The position numbers were made by a program, and so were the translations under genes. A DNA stretch of 5,283 nucleotides, taken from NCBI GenBank assembly GCA_013042765.1, contig JABDPP010000158.1, positions 1 to 5,283 on the forward strand, written 5' to 3'. This DNA comes from Litoreibacter sp. Lineage in GTDB: Bacteria; Pseudomonadota; Alphaproteobacteria; Rhodobacterales; Rhodobacteraceae. The first letter of the stretch is position 1. Each line of letters begins with the position of its first letter. Under the pieces are notes generated by a model. The model saw only the letters and a list, made by a program, of their open reading frames with translations, was not told where the DNA came from and ran no database searches. Below are positions 1-5,283 of the stretch, in pieces.

Positions 1-489
1 ACAGAACCCACCGTGTTCGAGGGCCAGAGCGTGCGCCAGAACCTGGCAATGGCGCTGAAAAACCCGCGCGGTCCCTTTGCCGTACTGATGCACAAAAGAA
101 CGCAGGAAAACGGTGCGCGTATCGAAAAGATCGCCGAAGAGATCGGGTTGACCGACAGCCTCAGGCGGATCGCGGGCGAGCTGAGCCACGGCCAGAAGCA
201 ATGGCTGGAGATCGGCATGCTGCTGGCGCAGGATCCGCGCCTGCTGCTGGTCGACGAGCCCGCCGCCGGGATGACCGTCGAGGAACGGGAAAAAACCACC
301 GATATCCTCAAACGCGCTGCCAAGACCCGTGCGGTCGTGGTTGTCGAGCATGACATGGAGTTCGTGCGCCGCCTCGACTGCAAGGTCACCGTGCTGCACG
401 AGGGATCGGTGCTGGCCGAGGGCAGCCTTGATCATGTCACCTCCAACCAGACCGTGATCGATGTCTATCTGGGGCGGTCGCATGCTTGA
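1..489 (+). CDS. urtD: Urea/short-chain amide ABC transporter ATP-binding subunit UrtD, 3' part
   Basis: This is a partial gene. The reading frame is open from base 1 and continues upstream of the window, giving 162 visible residues of a protein usually near 250, so the Walker A region is off-window. Visible ATPase elements are the signature LSHGQKQWLEIGMLL (fragment residues 61-75), the Walker B block LLLVDEP (81-87) with catalytic E86, and the switch histidine H117 in VEHDMEFV. The LSHGQKQWLE form and the PTVFE segment at the left edge are typical of UrtD rather than of LivG. A GTG at 13 is an in-frame valine inside the conserved PTVF segment, not the start. Family role: the protein pairs with UrtE on the cytoplasmic face of the inner membrane and hydrolyses ATP to import urea or related amides through UrtB and UrtC. 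The close FmdE-type amide transporters cannot be excluded. The stop overlaps the urtE start, implying co-translation. Confidence 0.87.
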   Translation, partial: TEPTVFEGQSVRQNLAMALKNPRGPFAVLMHKRTQENGARIEKIAEEIGLTDSLRRIAGELSHGQKQWLEIGMLLAQDPRLLLVDEPAAGMTVEEREKTTDILKRAAKTRAVVVVEHDMEFVRRLDCKVTVLHEGSVLAEGSLDHVTSNQTVIDVYLGRSHA

Positions 490-1177
490 GGTCCGGGATC
501 TGTCGCTCCATTACGGACAAAGCCAAATCCTCTACGACGTATCGTTCACGGCGCAGGCGGGGGCAATCACGGCGGTGATGGGCACCAACGGCGTTGGCAA
601 GACCAGCCTTCTGAAGGCCATCGCCGGGCGCCATGGCTATTCCGGCGGCGAGATCCTGATCGACGGGGAAAAAGCCCGCTACCAATCCGCCTTTCAGGCC
701 GCGCTGGCCGGCGTCGCCTATGTGCCGCAGGGCCGTGAGGTCTTCCCGATGATGACCGTGCTCGAAAACCTCGAGACGGGATTCGCCTGCTTGCCGCGTG
801 CCGAGCACAAAATTCCCGATGCCGTCTTCGATCTGTTTCCGGTCCTGCGCGACATGCAATCGCGGCGCGGCGGCGATCTGTCAGGCGGTCAGCAGCAGCA
901 ACTGGCCATCGCCCGGGCGCTGATCACCCGGCCGAAAATCCTGCTGCTTGATGAGCCCACCGAGGGCATCCAGCCCAACATCATCCAGCAGATCGGAGAG
1001 GCCATCCGCCACCTGCGCGATGCGGGCAACATGGCGATCGTGCTGGTCGAACAGAACGCCGATTTCGCCTACACCTTCGCCGATACGTTTGTGCTGATGA
1101 ATCGGGGTCGGGTGACCCATGCCAGCGACAAGAGCGATTACCAGAAGGACCAGTTGCTCGTCGATCTCGCGATCTGA
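482..1177 (+). CDS. urtE: Urea/short-chain amide ABC transporter ATP-binding subunit UrtE
   Basis: This is a complete ATPase subunit of 231 residues, the usual length for UrtE. All nucleotide-binding elements are present in order: Walker A GTNGVGKTS (34-42), Q-loop Q83 in YVPQGREVFP, signature LSGGQQQQLAIARAL (133-147), and Walker B ILLLDEPTEGIQPNII (153-168). The switch position is Q191 in VEQN instead of histidine, which is normal for the LivF/UrtE branch. LSGGQQQQ and DEPTEGIQP together are the UrtE hallmark. ATG 482 is preferred over an in-frame ATG at 461 because the family N-terminus begins at MLEV and a GGGGCGG purine-rich stretch (471-477) precedes it. This start overlaps the urtD stop by 8 bases, a typical translational coupling. 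Role by family: it forms a heterodimer with UrtD that powers urea or amide uptake for nitrogen supply, often under nitrogen control; no such site is visible here. A formamide/amide (FmdF-like) substrate is the main alternative. Confidence 0.9.
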   Translation: MLEVRDLSLHYGQSQILYDVSFTAQAGAITAVMGTNGVGKTSLLKAIAGRHGYSGGEILIDGEKARYQSAFQAALAGVAYVPQGREVFPMMTVLENLETGFACLPRAEHKIPDAVFDLFPVLRDMQSRRGGDLSGGQQQQLAIARALITRPKILLLDEPTEGIQPNIIQQIGEAIRHLRDAGNMAIVLVEQNADFAYTFADTFVLMNRGRVTHASDKSDYQKDQLLVDLAI

Positions 1178-1278
1178 GGGCCGCCGACCTCGCGCCAAGG
1201 CACTGGACAGACCTGTTCCGACTCCGCACCATCTGTGCGCAAGAAGACCCGAAATCAGACGCCAGGGAGGATCGCACA

Positions 1279-1566
1279 ATGTCAAAAGGGTATCTCATTG
1301 CGCATATACGCGTGCAGGACAAGGACGCCTTTGAGGAGTTCAAGAAGCTCTCGGGCGCGGCGATAAAGGCGCATAACGGCAAGGTTCTGGTCCGCAACCC
1401 GGCGCCCGACCACCGGGAAGGCGCAGCGCAGGGTCTCGCCATTGTCATCGAGTTCGAAAGCATCGACGCGGCCCGCGCTTTCTACGAGTCCGACGCCTAT
1501 AGCGAGGCGCGTGAAGTGCGCGAGAAGATCTCCGAAACCGACCTCATCCTGGTCGAGGGGCTCTGA
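1279..1566 (+). CDS. DUF1330 family small protein
   Basis: This 95-residue protein resembles the DUF1330 family, small dimeric alpha/beta (ferredoxin-like) proteins of about 95-100 residues with no settled function. Supporting signs are the opening MSKGYLIAHIRVQDKDAFEE, the central glycine-rich turn AHNGKVLVRN (31-40), the strand AIVIEFES (54-61), and the family-typical segment ARAFYESDAYSEAREVR (65-81). There is no signal peptide or membrane segment, so it should be cytoplasmic. The start is well supported: AGGGAGG at 1264-1270 lies 8 bases before the ATG. It follows urtE by 101 bases on the same strand and could be read from the transporter operon or from its own promoter; no convincing promoter is visible. 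Adjacency to a urea/amide transporter suggests, but does not show, a role in using the imported compound. Confidence 0.85.
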   Translation: MSKGYLIAHIRVQDKDAFEEFKKLSGAAIKAHNGKVLVRNPAPDHREGAAQGLAIVIEFESIDAARAFYESDAYSEAREVREKISETDLILVEGL

Positions 1567-1670
1567 GCGGGCGCTCGTGGAAATCAGTTGCCAGAGGCGC
1601 GCGCAGAAGTGTCGATCGCACTCCGTTTTCAGGTTCGATCAATTGCTGTTTCTAGCGTCCGCTCCAAACA

Positions 1671-2435
1671 CTACACTTCGTAGCCGTAGCGTATTAGCCA
1701 GTCATGAATTATGGGCATCAGCTCTTCCTGTTGTGCCTTGGTCAGAATGGTTCTCCAGTCCCCTGTTTTTCGGCCCGAGACATGATCAGTCTGAAATCCT
1801 GTCTTCACATCAAAAGAACGGTAGTTCGTGTCCGAGAACCGAACGATCTCCTCAGGCTTCGGCTCGCTGCCATCTCTCAGCTTAGCACCCAGAGTTTCGT
1901 CAGTTTTTCTGGTCAAAGCCTGAACTTTCGACCGGGAGAATTCATCGGCGATCGCGGCAGCCAGTTCATCGCTACAGTCTTCCTCAATGAATGAGGCAAT
2001 CTTCTGGATCACCTCTTGGGGACTGTTCTCGATATCCGCATATTTTAGCATTAGCAGATAGTCGTCGTCGTAGTTTTCATAGAGCTCTGTGTATTTCATG
2101 AAATTGATCGCCTGCGATTTGGCGCGATCGAAGCCGACGTTCATAAAATTCATAAACGACACTGTCGCGTCGCGTGGATCTCTGTGAGCGGTGATTACCT
2201 TTGAGTTGGGTAGGCCGGTTTTCAGGGCCTTGTGAACCTTCAGGACCCATGCACGGTTCTCACACGTGTTTTCGAAACCACTCTTCACGGCGAGTTTAAA
2301 CATCTCCCCATCGGTTTGAGGCACCTCTTTGGGCTCGACGTCTCGCCCCGCGCGTCGCTTCAGTTCTCTGGTAACGTTAAAAGTCCACATAGACCCCGTT
2401 CGCGGGGGCGTCGAAATCCAGATCACGCTCTTCAT
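1671..2435 (-). CDS. PAPS-dependent sulfotransferase, cytosolic type
   Basis: This 254-residue protein has the sulfotransferase family 1 layout. The 5'-phosphosulfate-binding loop is TPPRTGSMWTFN (9-20), the PRSGSxW variant common in small bacterial members. H68 in LKVHKA lies where the family has its catalytic KTH histidine. The 3'-phosphate-binding segment is VITAHRDPRDATVSF (80-94), with the conserved arginine and serine as R85 or R88 and S93. Near the C-terminus RKTGDWRTILT (222-232) matches the PAPS-binding RKGxxGDW block. No signal peptide or membrane helix is visible, so it is probably cytoplasmic. It transfers sulfate from PAPS to an acceptor hydroxyl or amine; the acceptor is unknown. 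AAGGGA lies about 6 bases before ATG 2435, supporting that start. The gene is about 50% GC, well below its neighbours, and uses AT-rich codons, which suggests acquisition by transfer. It sits 48 bases downstream of the toroid protein gene and converges on the DUF1330 gene. Confidence 0.88.
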   Translation of the reverse strand: MKSVIWISTPPRTGSMWTFNVTRELKRRAGRDVEPKEVPQTDGEMFKLAVKSGFENTCENRAWVLKVHKALKTGLPNSKVITAHRDPRDATVSFMNFMNVGFDRAKSQAINFMKYTELYENYDDDYLLMLKYADIENSPQEVIQKIASFIEEDCSDELAAAIADEFSRSKVQALTRKTDETLGAKLRDGSEPKPEEIVRFSDTNYRSFDVKTGFQTDHVSGRKTGDWRTILTKAQQEELMPIIHDWLIRYGYEV

Positions 2436-2483
2436 AGTATTCCCTTCATAGCTCGACGGCCTAAGAAATTCGCCGCCAACCTG

Positions 2484-3629
2484 TCAGTCTTCTGCCGCCT
2501 CGAGCGCCATCCCGCCCAGAACCGCGCTGATGTTGTGTTGGACCGTGTCGATCCGCACCTCGGGGGACTGATCGTCGGGGCTGTAATGCGGATGGTGAGG
2601 GGAGACCCAGGGCACACCGCCCTTCAGGTCACCCTTCCGGTATTGTGCTTCGATCACGTAGGCGATCCCCATTTCGATGAAGAAATCAAGCTGCTCGATA
2701 TGCGCGTAGCCGCGCTCCTTGAGCCAGGGTTGCATCGCTGTCATACCTTCAAGCCGGGTTCCGATCGCGCAGCAATGCCCGTCGCTTACCAGTGAACCGA
2801 TATCGGTCTGAGCCGCCTCGGCGGTGCGCAGCAGCTCCCCGATCACCTGGGTTGCATGGAAATAGAGCCGCTCGGTCAAGTCCTCCGAAAGTTCGAGTTT
2901 TCCGGAGCGGGCCAGTTCGAACGCCTTGGACGTTGCCAGCAGGGCCCAGTGGTCAGCCGGCACCCTATAATCGTCCTTCCGGATGTCGGCGAGGTGTTCG
3001 ATGATCCTGACTGCCGTGTCGGTTGCCTCTTGGTCCCCGAAACGAACACCGTAAAGCAACATGCCCAGGGAAACCTCGCCAGGATAGTAGAGCGAGACGA
3101 AATCACTGACCTCGCCGGTGCGGTAGTTGAGCTTGCTGATCATCGAGCCGTCGGGGCGGATCAAGCTGCGGGCGTAGCGCACAAGGCCTGCACAGGCATC
3201 GCGTTCAAATGGCGTCAGATCCCGGCTCAGGGAGGATGCCGCGATGACCGCCAGTCCCATCGAGCCGATCTTGGTGATATCATAACTGCTCTTGCCCGGA
3301 CGGGCGGCGGCAATCGCATATTGCATGTCTTCGGCGGGAATGGGCACGAGATACCAGCGCCAGAGAAATTCCAGCCCGCGGTCGATCGTGTCGCCGAGGT
3401 CGTCGTCGATAATCTCATTTGCCTGACACAGCGCATATAGGGTGCCCGCGTGGCGCAAGACATTGTAATCGCGCCGCACCTTTTTCTTGTCCGGACGGGC
3501 ACGGTAGATGAATTTACCGCTCCGCTGTTGATGCTTTTGCAGGTAGCGTGCGGCGTTGCGAACGAAATCTCTGCGATCCGATGTGCTCAAGACGGCCTTC
3601 TCCGTAAATCTTCCTGCACAGAAAGCCAT
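2484..3629 (-). CDS. Alpha/alpha toroid (six-hairpin-like) protein of unknown function
   Basis: This is a 381-residue, mostly helical protein that I cannot name. Repeated helix pairs with motifs at the turns suggest an alpha/alpha toroid as in six-hairpin glycosidases and related epimerases or cyclases. Landmarks are DYNVLRHAGTLYAL (54-67), YYPGEVSLGMLLYG (181-194), PADHWALLATSKAFEL (224-239), TRLEG (291-295), KGGVPW (336-341) and RIDTVQHNISAVL (359-371). Conserved Asp, His and Glu in such turns often line a carbohydrate-binding pocket, so a glycan-related role is possible but unproven. No signal peptide or transmembrane helix is seen, so it is likely cytoplasmic. ATG 3629 has AAGGG about 6 bases upstream. 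A TTG at 3590 has a better GGAGAAGG 5 bases upstream and would give 368 residues, trimming an N-terminus without obvious conservation. It lies 36 bases after the LysR gene stop and 48 before the sulfotransferase start, so a shared transcript is likely. GC is near 60%. Confidence 0.75.
   Translation of the reverse strand: MAFCAGRFTEKAVLSTSDRRDFVRNAARYLQKHQQRSGKFIYRARPDKKKVRRDYNVLRHAGTLYALCQANEIIDDDLGDTIDRGLEFLWRWYLVPIPAEDMQYAIAAARPGKSSYDITKIGSMGLAVIAASSLSRDLTPFERDACAGLVRYARSLIRPDGSMISKLNYRTGEVSDFVSLYYPGEVSLGMLLYGVRFGDQEATDTAVRIIEHLADIRKDDYRVPADHWALLATSKAFELARSGKLELSEDLTERLYFHATQVIGELLRTAEAAQTDIGSLVSDGHCCAIGTRLEGMTAMQPWLKERGYAHIEQLDFFIEMGIAYVIEAQYRKGDLKGGVPWVSPHHPHYSPDDQSPEVRIDTVQHNISAVLGGMALEAAED
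3596..3603 (-). promoter_or_regulatory. Candidate ribosome binding site for an alternative TTG start
   Basis: Read on the - strand, GGAGAAGG ends 5 bases before TTG at 3590-3588, which is in frame with the toroid protein. The spacing and match are better than those of the upstream ATG at 3629. The true start of this gene may therefore be the TTG, and the 13 extra residues from the ATG may be untranslated. Both starts remain possible. Confidence 0.4.
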
Positions 3630-3665
3630 CGAATGCCCTTTGAGGTCAATGACTTCGCGAACGCC

Positions 3666-4508
3666 TCATTGCACAGTGGTGATTGCATGCAGCACCGCGT
3701 CCAGCCACGGCCAGTCGCGCGCCGCGGCGTCGTTGGTCACCAGATGGGCGGGACGCTCGAACTCCGGCGCGCCTTTGACCATGTGAAGCCGCCCCTCGGC
3801 GATCAGCGGAGCGGAAAGTCGTTCAGGCAGATAGGCCGATCCGCCATGCTCGAGAATATGGTCGCGGCCCAGCACCGCTGAGCCGAAGCTCAGCTTGGCG
3901 GTGTCCGCATCCGAATAGGCCACCGCATGAGCGCGCCCGAAGGCCTCGCCGGCCTCGACAAAGACATAACCGGGATCGAAGCGGACCGGGGCTGCAGGGT
4001 CTGTGGAGACCAGGATCAGCCGCTCCACCGGCAGTCTGTGCAGGGTCTGGTTGCCCTGCAGCGTGGGCCAGTAGGTCAGCGAGATATCCGTCAGGCCCGA
4101 GTTCAGCCAGTCGCCCAGATCCGACTGGCCACCCTGCCAGACCGACAGGGCCACCGCGGGCTGGCTCTCGCGGATCGCGTCGAAAAGCTCCTTGCCCAGG
4201 CCCGGCCACAGGTCGGGATGACAGCCGATATTGCACACCGCGCTCACGGAATGGGGCAGGGCGGTCTCCTGACGCGCCTGTTGCCACAGCTCGGTCATCG
4301 TCTCGGCATACCGCTTCAGCCGCTGGCCCGAGGCGGTGAGCGTCACGCCGGATTTCTGGCGGTTCATGAGGGTCTGGCCCAGCTCCTCCTCCAGCGCTTT
4401 GAGCCGCGCGGTCACAGTGGACTGGGTCACGTTCAGCCGTTCGGAGGCGCGCACGAGGCTGCCGGTCTCAAGGATCGTCAGGAAGGTCTGCAGGGCGGAC
4501 AGGTTCAT
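3666..4508 (-). CDS. LysR-family transcriptional regulator
   Basis: This 280-residue protein is slightly short for the LysR family, usually about 290-310. The N-terminal winged helix-turn-helix is clear: LSALQTFLTILETGSLVRAS (3-22), then the recognition region ERLNVTQSTVTARLKALEEE (23-42), followed by NRQKSGVTLTASGQRL (49-64) and a linker helix to about residue 82. From about residue 90 the sequence fits the effector-binding alpha/beta domain, for example NIGCHPDLWPGLGKEL (93-108), SGLTDISLTYWP (137-148) and LILVSTDP (164-171). The ligand cannot be deduced. Only a weak Shine-Dalgarno is visible before ATG 4508. The gene diverges from the flavin reductase gene, and the 102-base gap between their starts contains palindromes suited to a LysR dimer. 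It most likely controls the divergent flavin reductase/aldehyde dehydrogenase operon and its own expression. Co-transcription with the two genes downstream is possible from the short gaps. Confidence 0.93.
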   Translation of the reverse strand: MNLSALQTFLTILETGSLVRASERLNVTQSTVTARLKALEEELGQTLMNRQKSGVTLTASGQRLKRYAETMTELWQQARQETALPHSVSAVCNIGCHPDLWPGLGKELFDAIRESQPAVALSVWQGGQSDLGDWLNSGLTDISLTYWPTLQGNQTLHRLPVERLILVSTDPAAPVRFDPGYVFVEAGEAFGRAHAVAYSDADTAKLSFGSAVLGRDHILEHGGSAYLPERLSAPLIAEGRLHMVKGAPEFERPAHLVTNDAAARDWPWLDAVLHAITTVQ

Positions 4509-4521
4509 GGCGGGCTCATAA

Positions 4522-4543
4522 ATTCGAGAATATCGAATATTCT
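4522..4543. promoter_or_regulatory. Overlapping palindromes, candidate LysR operator
   Basis: Two perfect 17-base inverted repeats overlap here. The first, ATTCGA-gaata-TCGAAT (4522-4538), contains T4524-N11-A4536, the form typical of LysR-family binding sites. The second, AGAATAT-cga-ATATTCT (4527-4543), is centred 5 bases further right. They begin 13 bases before the LysR ATG on one side and end 67 bases before the flavin reductase ATG on the other. This placement suits autorepression plus activation of the divergent operon. Binding is inferred from form and position only. Confidence 0.6.
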
Positions 4544-4595
4544 ATGCATTATTATTTGATTTTAGGAAGCTACATTTTTGGCTAGCCTGTCGCGC

Positions 4596-4601
4596 AGGAG
4601 G
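4596..4601 (+). promoter_or_regulatory. Ribosome binding site of the flavin reductase gene
   Basis: AGGAGG, a perfect Shine-Dalgarno core, lies 9 bases before ATG 4611. It decides the start in favour of 4611 over an in-frame ATG at 4578. The latter would place this site inside the coding sequence and add an arginine-rich stretch unlike the family. Confidence 0.8.
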
Positions 4602-4610
4602 AACTGTTCC

Positions 4611-5126
4611 ATGACACAGGCCATCAATTCCGATCTGATCAACCGCAGCGCGTTCATTTCCGCGATGCGCAGCGTGGCCAGCAGCGTCACCGTGGTCACC
4701 ACCGACGGGCCGGCGGGCCGGCACGGGGCGACCGTCAGCGCTTTCTGCTCGGTCTCAGCAGATCCGCCCACGGCGCTGATCTGCCTGAATGCCGGATCGC
4801 GCATTGCGGGCCTCGTGGCCGCGAATGGCATCTTCAACGTCAACGTGCTGCCGCAAGGCGCGACCGACATCGCCGAGCGCTTCGCCGGTGCCCATGACGG
4901 CGCGATCATCGACCGCTTCGACGGCATCGAATGCGAGGGCGGGGCAGCCCCCGCGATCGCCGGCGCCACGGTCCTCTCCTGCCGGACCGTGCAGGAGATG
5001 CATTCAGGCAGCCACCGCATATTCGTGGGCCATGTCCACGCGCTCTACGGCGGGGTCGAACGCCCGCTGACCTATCTCAACGGCGCCTATCACAGCGTCG
5101 TGCCCCAACACATCCCTTGCGAATAA
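4611..5126 (+). CDS. Flavin reductase, FMN-binding split-barrel family (HpaC/RutF type)
   Basis: This 171-residue protein matches the flavin reductase-like family in length and order of motifs. RSAFISAMRSVASSVTVVTT (12-31) is followed by the flavin-binding strands and loop GATVSAFCSVSADPPTALIC (39-58). Then come FNVNVLPQGATDIAERFAG (75-93), the conserved SHRIFVGHV (134-142) and the terminal LTYLNGAYHSV (153-163). Members use NAD(P)H to reduce FMN or FAD and hand the reduced flavin to a separate monooxygenase that oxidises an organic substrate. No monooxygenase is in the window, so one would be expected downstream. The protein is soluble and cytoplasmic. The gene is the first of a rightward operon: the aldehyde dehydrogenase starts 9 bases after its stop. 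It is probably controlled by the divergent LysR protein. RutF (pyrimidine breakdown) and HpaC (hydroxyphenylacetate) are equally compatible, so no symbol is given. Confidence 0.9.
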   Translation: MTQAINSDLINRSAFISAMRSVASSVTVVTTDGPAGRHGATVSAFCSVSADPPTALICLNAGSRIAGLVAANGIFNVNVLPQGATDIAERFAGAHDGAIIDRFDGIECEGGAAPAIAGATVLSCRTVQEMHSGSHRIFVGHVHALYGGVERPLTYLNGAYHSVVPQHIPCE

Positions 5127-5135
5127 GAGGCCCCC

Positions 5136-5283
5136 ATGACAGAAATTCGCGCGCTCGAGATGCTGATCGATGGCCAGTGGACCGGCGCCTCTGACGGCGG
5201 CCGGTTTGACAGTATCGATCCGGCCACGGGCAAGGTCTGGGCCACGGTGCCCGAAGCCACCGCACAGGATGTAAACCGCGCCG
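5136..5283 (+). CDS. Aldehyde dehydrogenase, N-terminal part
   Basis: This gene is cut by the right edge after 49 codons. The visible N-terminus contains IDGQWTGASDGGRFDSIDPA (11-30) and TGKVWATVPEATAQDVNRA (31-49). This is the standard opening of NAD(P)+-dependent aldehyde dehydrogenases (INGxW..., then a NPATG-like turn and a VPxAxxxDVxxA helix). Here the turn reads DPATG instead of NPATG. The catalytic cysteine and glutamate are off-window, and full members have about 480-500 residues, so subfamily and substrate cannot be judged. ATG 5136 is supported by AAGAGG at 5125-5130, 5 bases upstream and overlapping the stop of the preceding gene, which implies coupled translation. Next to a flavin reductase it probably oxidises an aldehyde produced by a flavin-dependent monooxygenase in the same pathway. 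Confidence 0.9.
   Translation, partial: MTEIRALEMLIDGQWTGASDGGRFDSIDPATGKVWATVPEATAQDVNRA

Larger units (their letters stand above)
4509..4610. promoter_or_regulatory. Divergent intergenic promoter region
   Basis: This 102-base region separates the LysR gene start from the flavin reductase start. Its core, about 4518-4580, is strikingly AT-rich compared with the flanking genes, as expected for two back-to-back promoters. A TTGATT at 4556-4561 could be a -35 element for the rightward operon, but no well-spaced good -10 hexamer follows, consistent with an activator-dependent promoter. No individual promoter element can be assigned with confidence. Confidence 0.55.

Noticed and set aside
461..481. 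Upstream ATG at 461 as the urtE start
   Set aside because: It adds seven residues (MSIWGGR) not expected in the family, and the purine-rich ribosome binding site lies between it and ATG 482.
437..859. Long antisense open frame opposite urtD/urtE
   Set aside because: It lies in the shadow of two clear ATPase genes, has no recognisable domain, and is typical of GC-rich antisense frames.
1225..1239. Hairpin CGCAC-CATCT-GTGCG between urtE and the DUF1330 gene
   Set aside because: A 5-bp stem without a T-tract is expected by chance in GC-rich DNA, so it is not called as a terminator or attenuator.
1565..1576. Short inverted repeat GAGC-GGGC-GCTC at the end of the DUF1330 gene as a terminator
   Set aside because: The stem is only 4 bp and no T-run follows, so it is not a convincing intrinsic terminator.
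1612..1640. Repeated TCGATC (1612-1617 and 1635-1640) beside the low-GC sulfotransferase as a possible insertion footprint
   Set aside because: Six bases is too short, and no matching copy was noticed on the other side of the gene.
3927..4559. Long + strand open frame opposite the LysR gene
   Set aside because: The LysR reading has a full helix-turn-helix and effector domain. The opposite frame has low-complexity composition and would run across the divergent promoter region.

Overview
The window is GC-rich, compact bacterial DNA. Overlapping transporter genes, strong Shine-Dalgarno sequences and protein styles typical of Alphaproteobacteria suggest a Rhodobacterales/roseobacter-type organism. 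That assignment is inference from style only, since no taxonomic marker is present. Six complete protein genes and two genes cut by the window edges account for almost all of the sequence. No RNA gene, CRISPR array, insertion sequence or intergenic gap over about 105 bases was seen.

Left block (1-1566, + strand): the 3' part of an ATP-binding subunit of a urea or short-chain-amide ABC transporter (urtD type), a complete second ATP-binding subunit (urtE type) whose start overlaps the urtD stop, and, after about 100 bases, a 95-residue DUF1330 protein. The permease and binding-protein genes (urtA, B, C) would be expected upstream of the window.

Middle block (1671-4508, - strand, facing the left block): read in its own direction it runs LysR regulator, then a 381-residue protein that looks like an alpha/alpha toroid (six-hairpin-like) of unknown function, then a 254-residue PAPS-dependent sulfotransferase. 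Gaps are short (about 36 and 48 bases), so the three could be co-transcribed. The sulfotransferase is markedly AT-richer (about 50% GC over 1681-2400 by hand count) than the roughly 65-70% of sampled lines in urtE and the LysR gene, which suggests it arrived by transfer.

Right block (4611-5283, + strand): divergent from the LysR gene, a flavin reductase (HpaC/RutF type, FMN-binding split barrel) is followed after 9 bases by the N-terminus of an aldehyde dehydrogenase. The divergent intergenic region is AT-rich and carries two overlapping 17-bp palindromes, one with the T-N11-A form of a LysR-family operator. The simplest reading is that the LysR protein controls a catabolic operon that begins with the flavin reductase and aldehyde dehydrogenase. 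Such an operon usually also includes a flavin-dependent monooxygenase, which would lie beyond the right edge.

The most unusual item is the toroid-protein/sulfotransferase pair lodged between a regulator and a nitrogen-transport operon. It may be a small sulfation or glycan-modification module, but its substrate cannot be read from the sequence.
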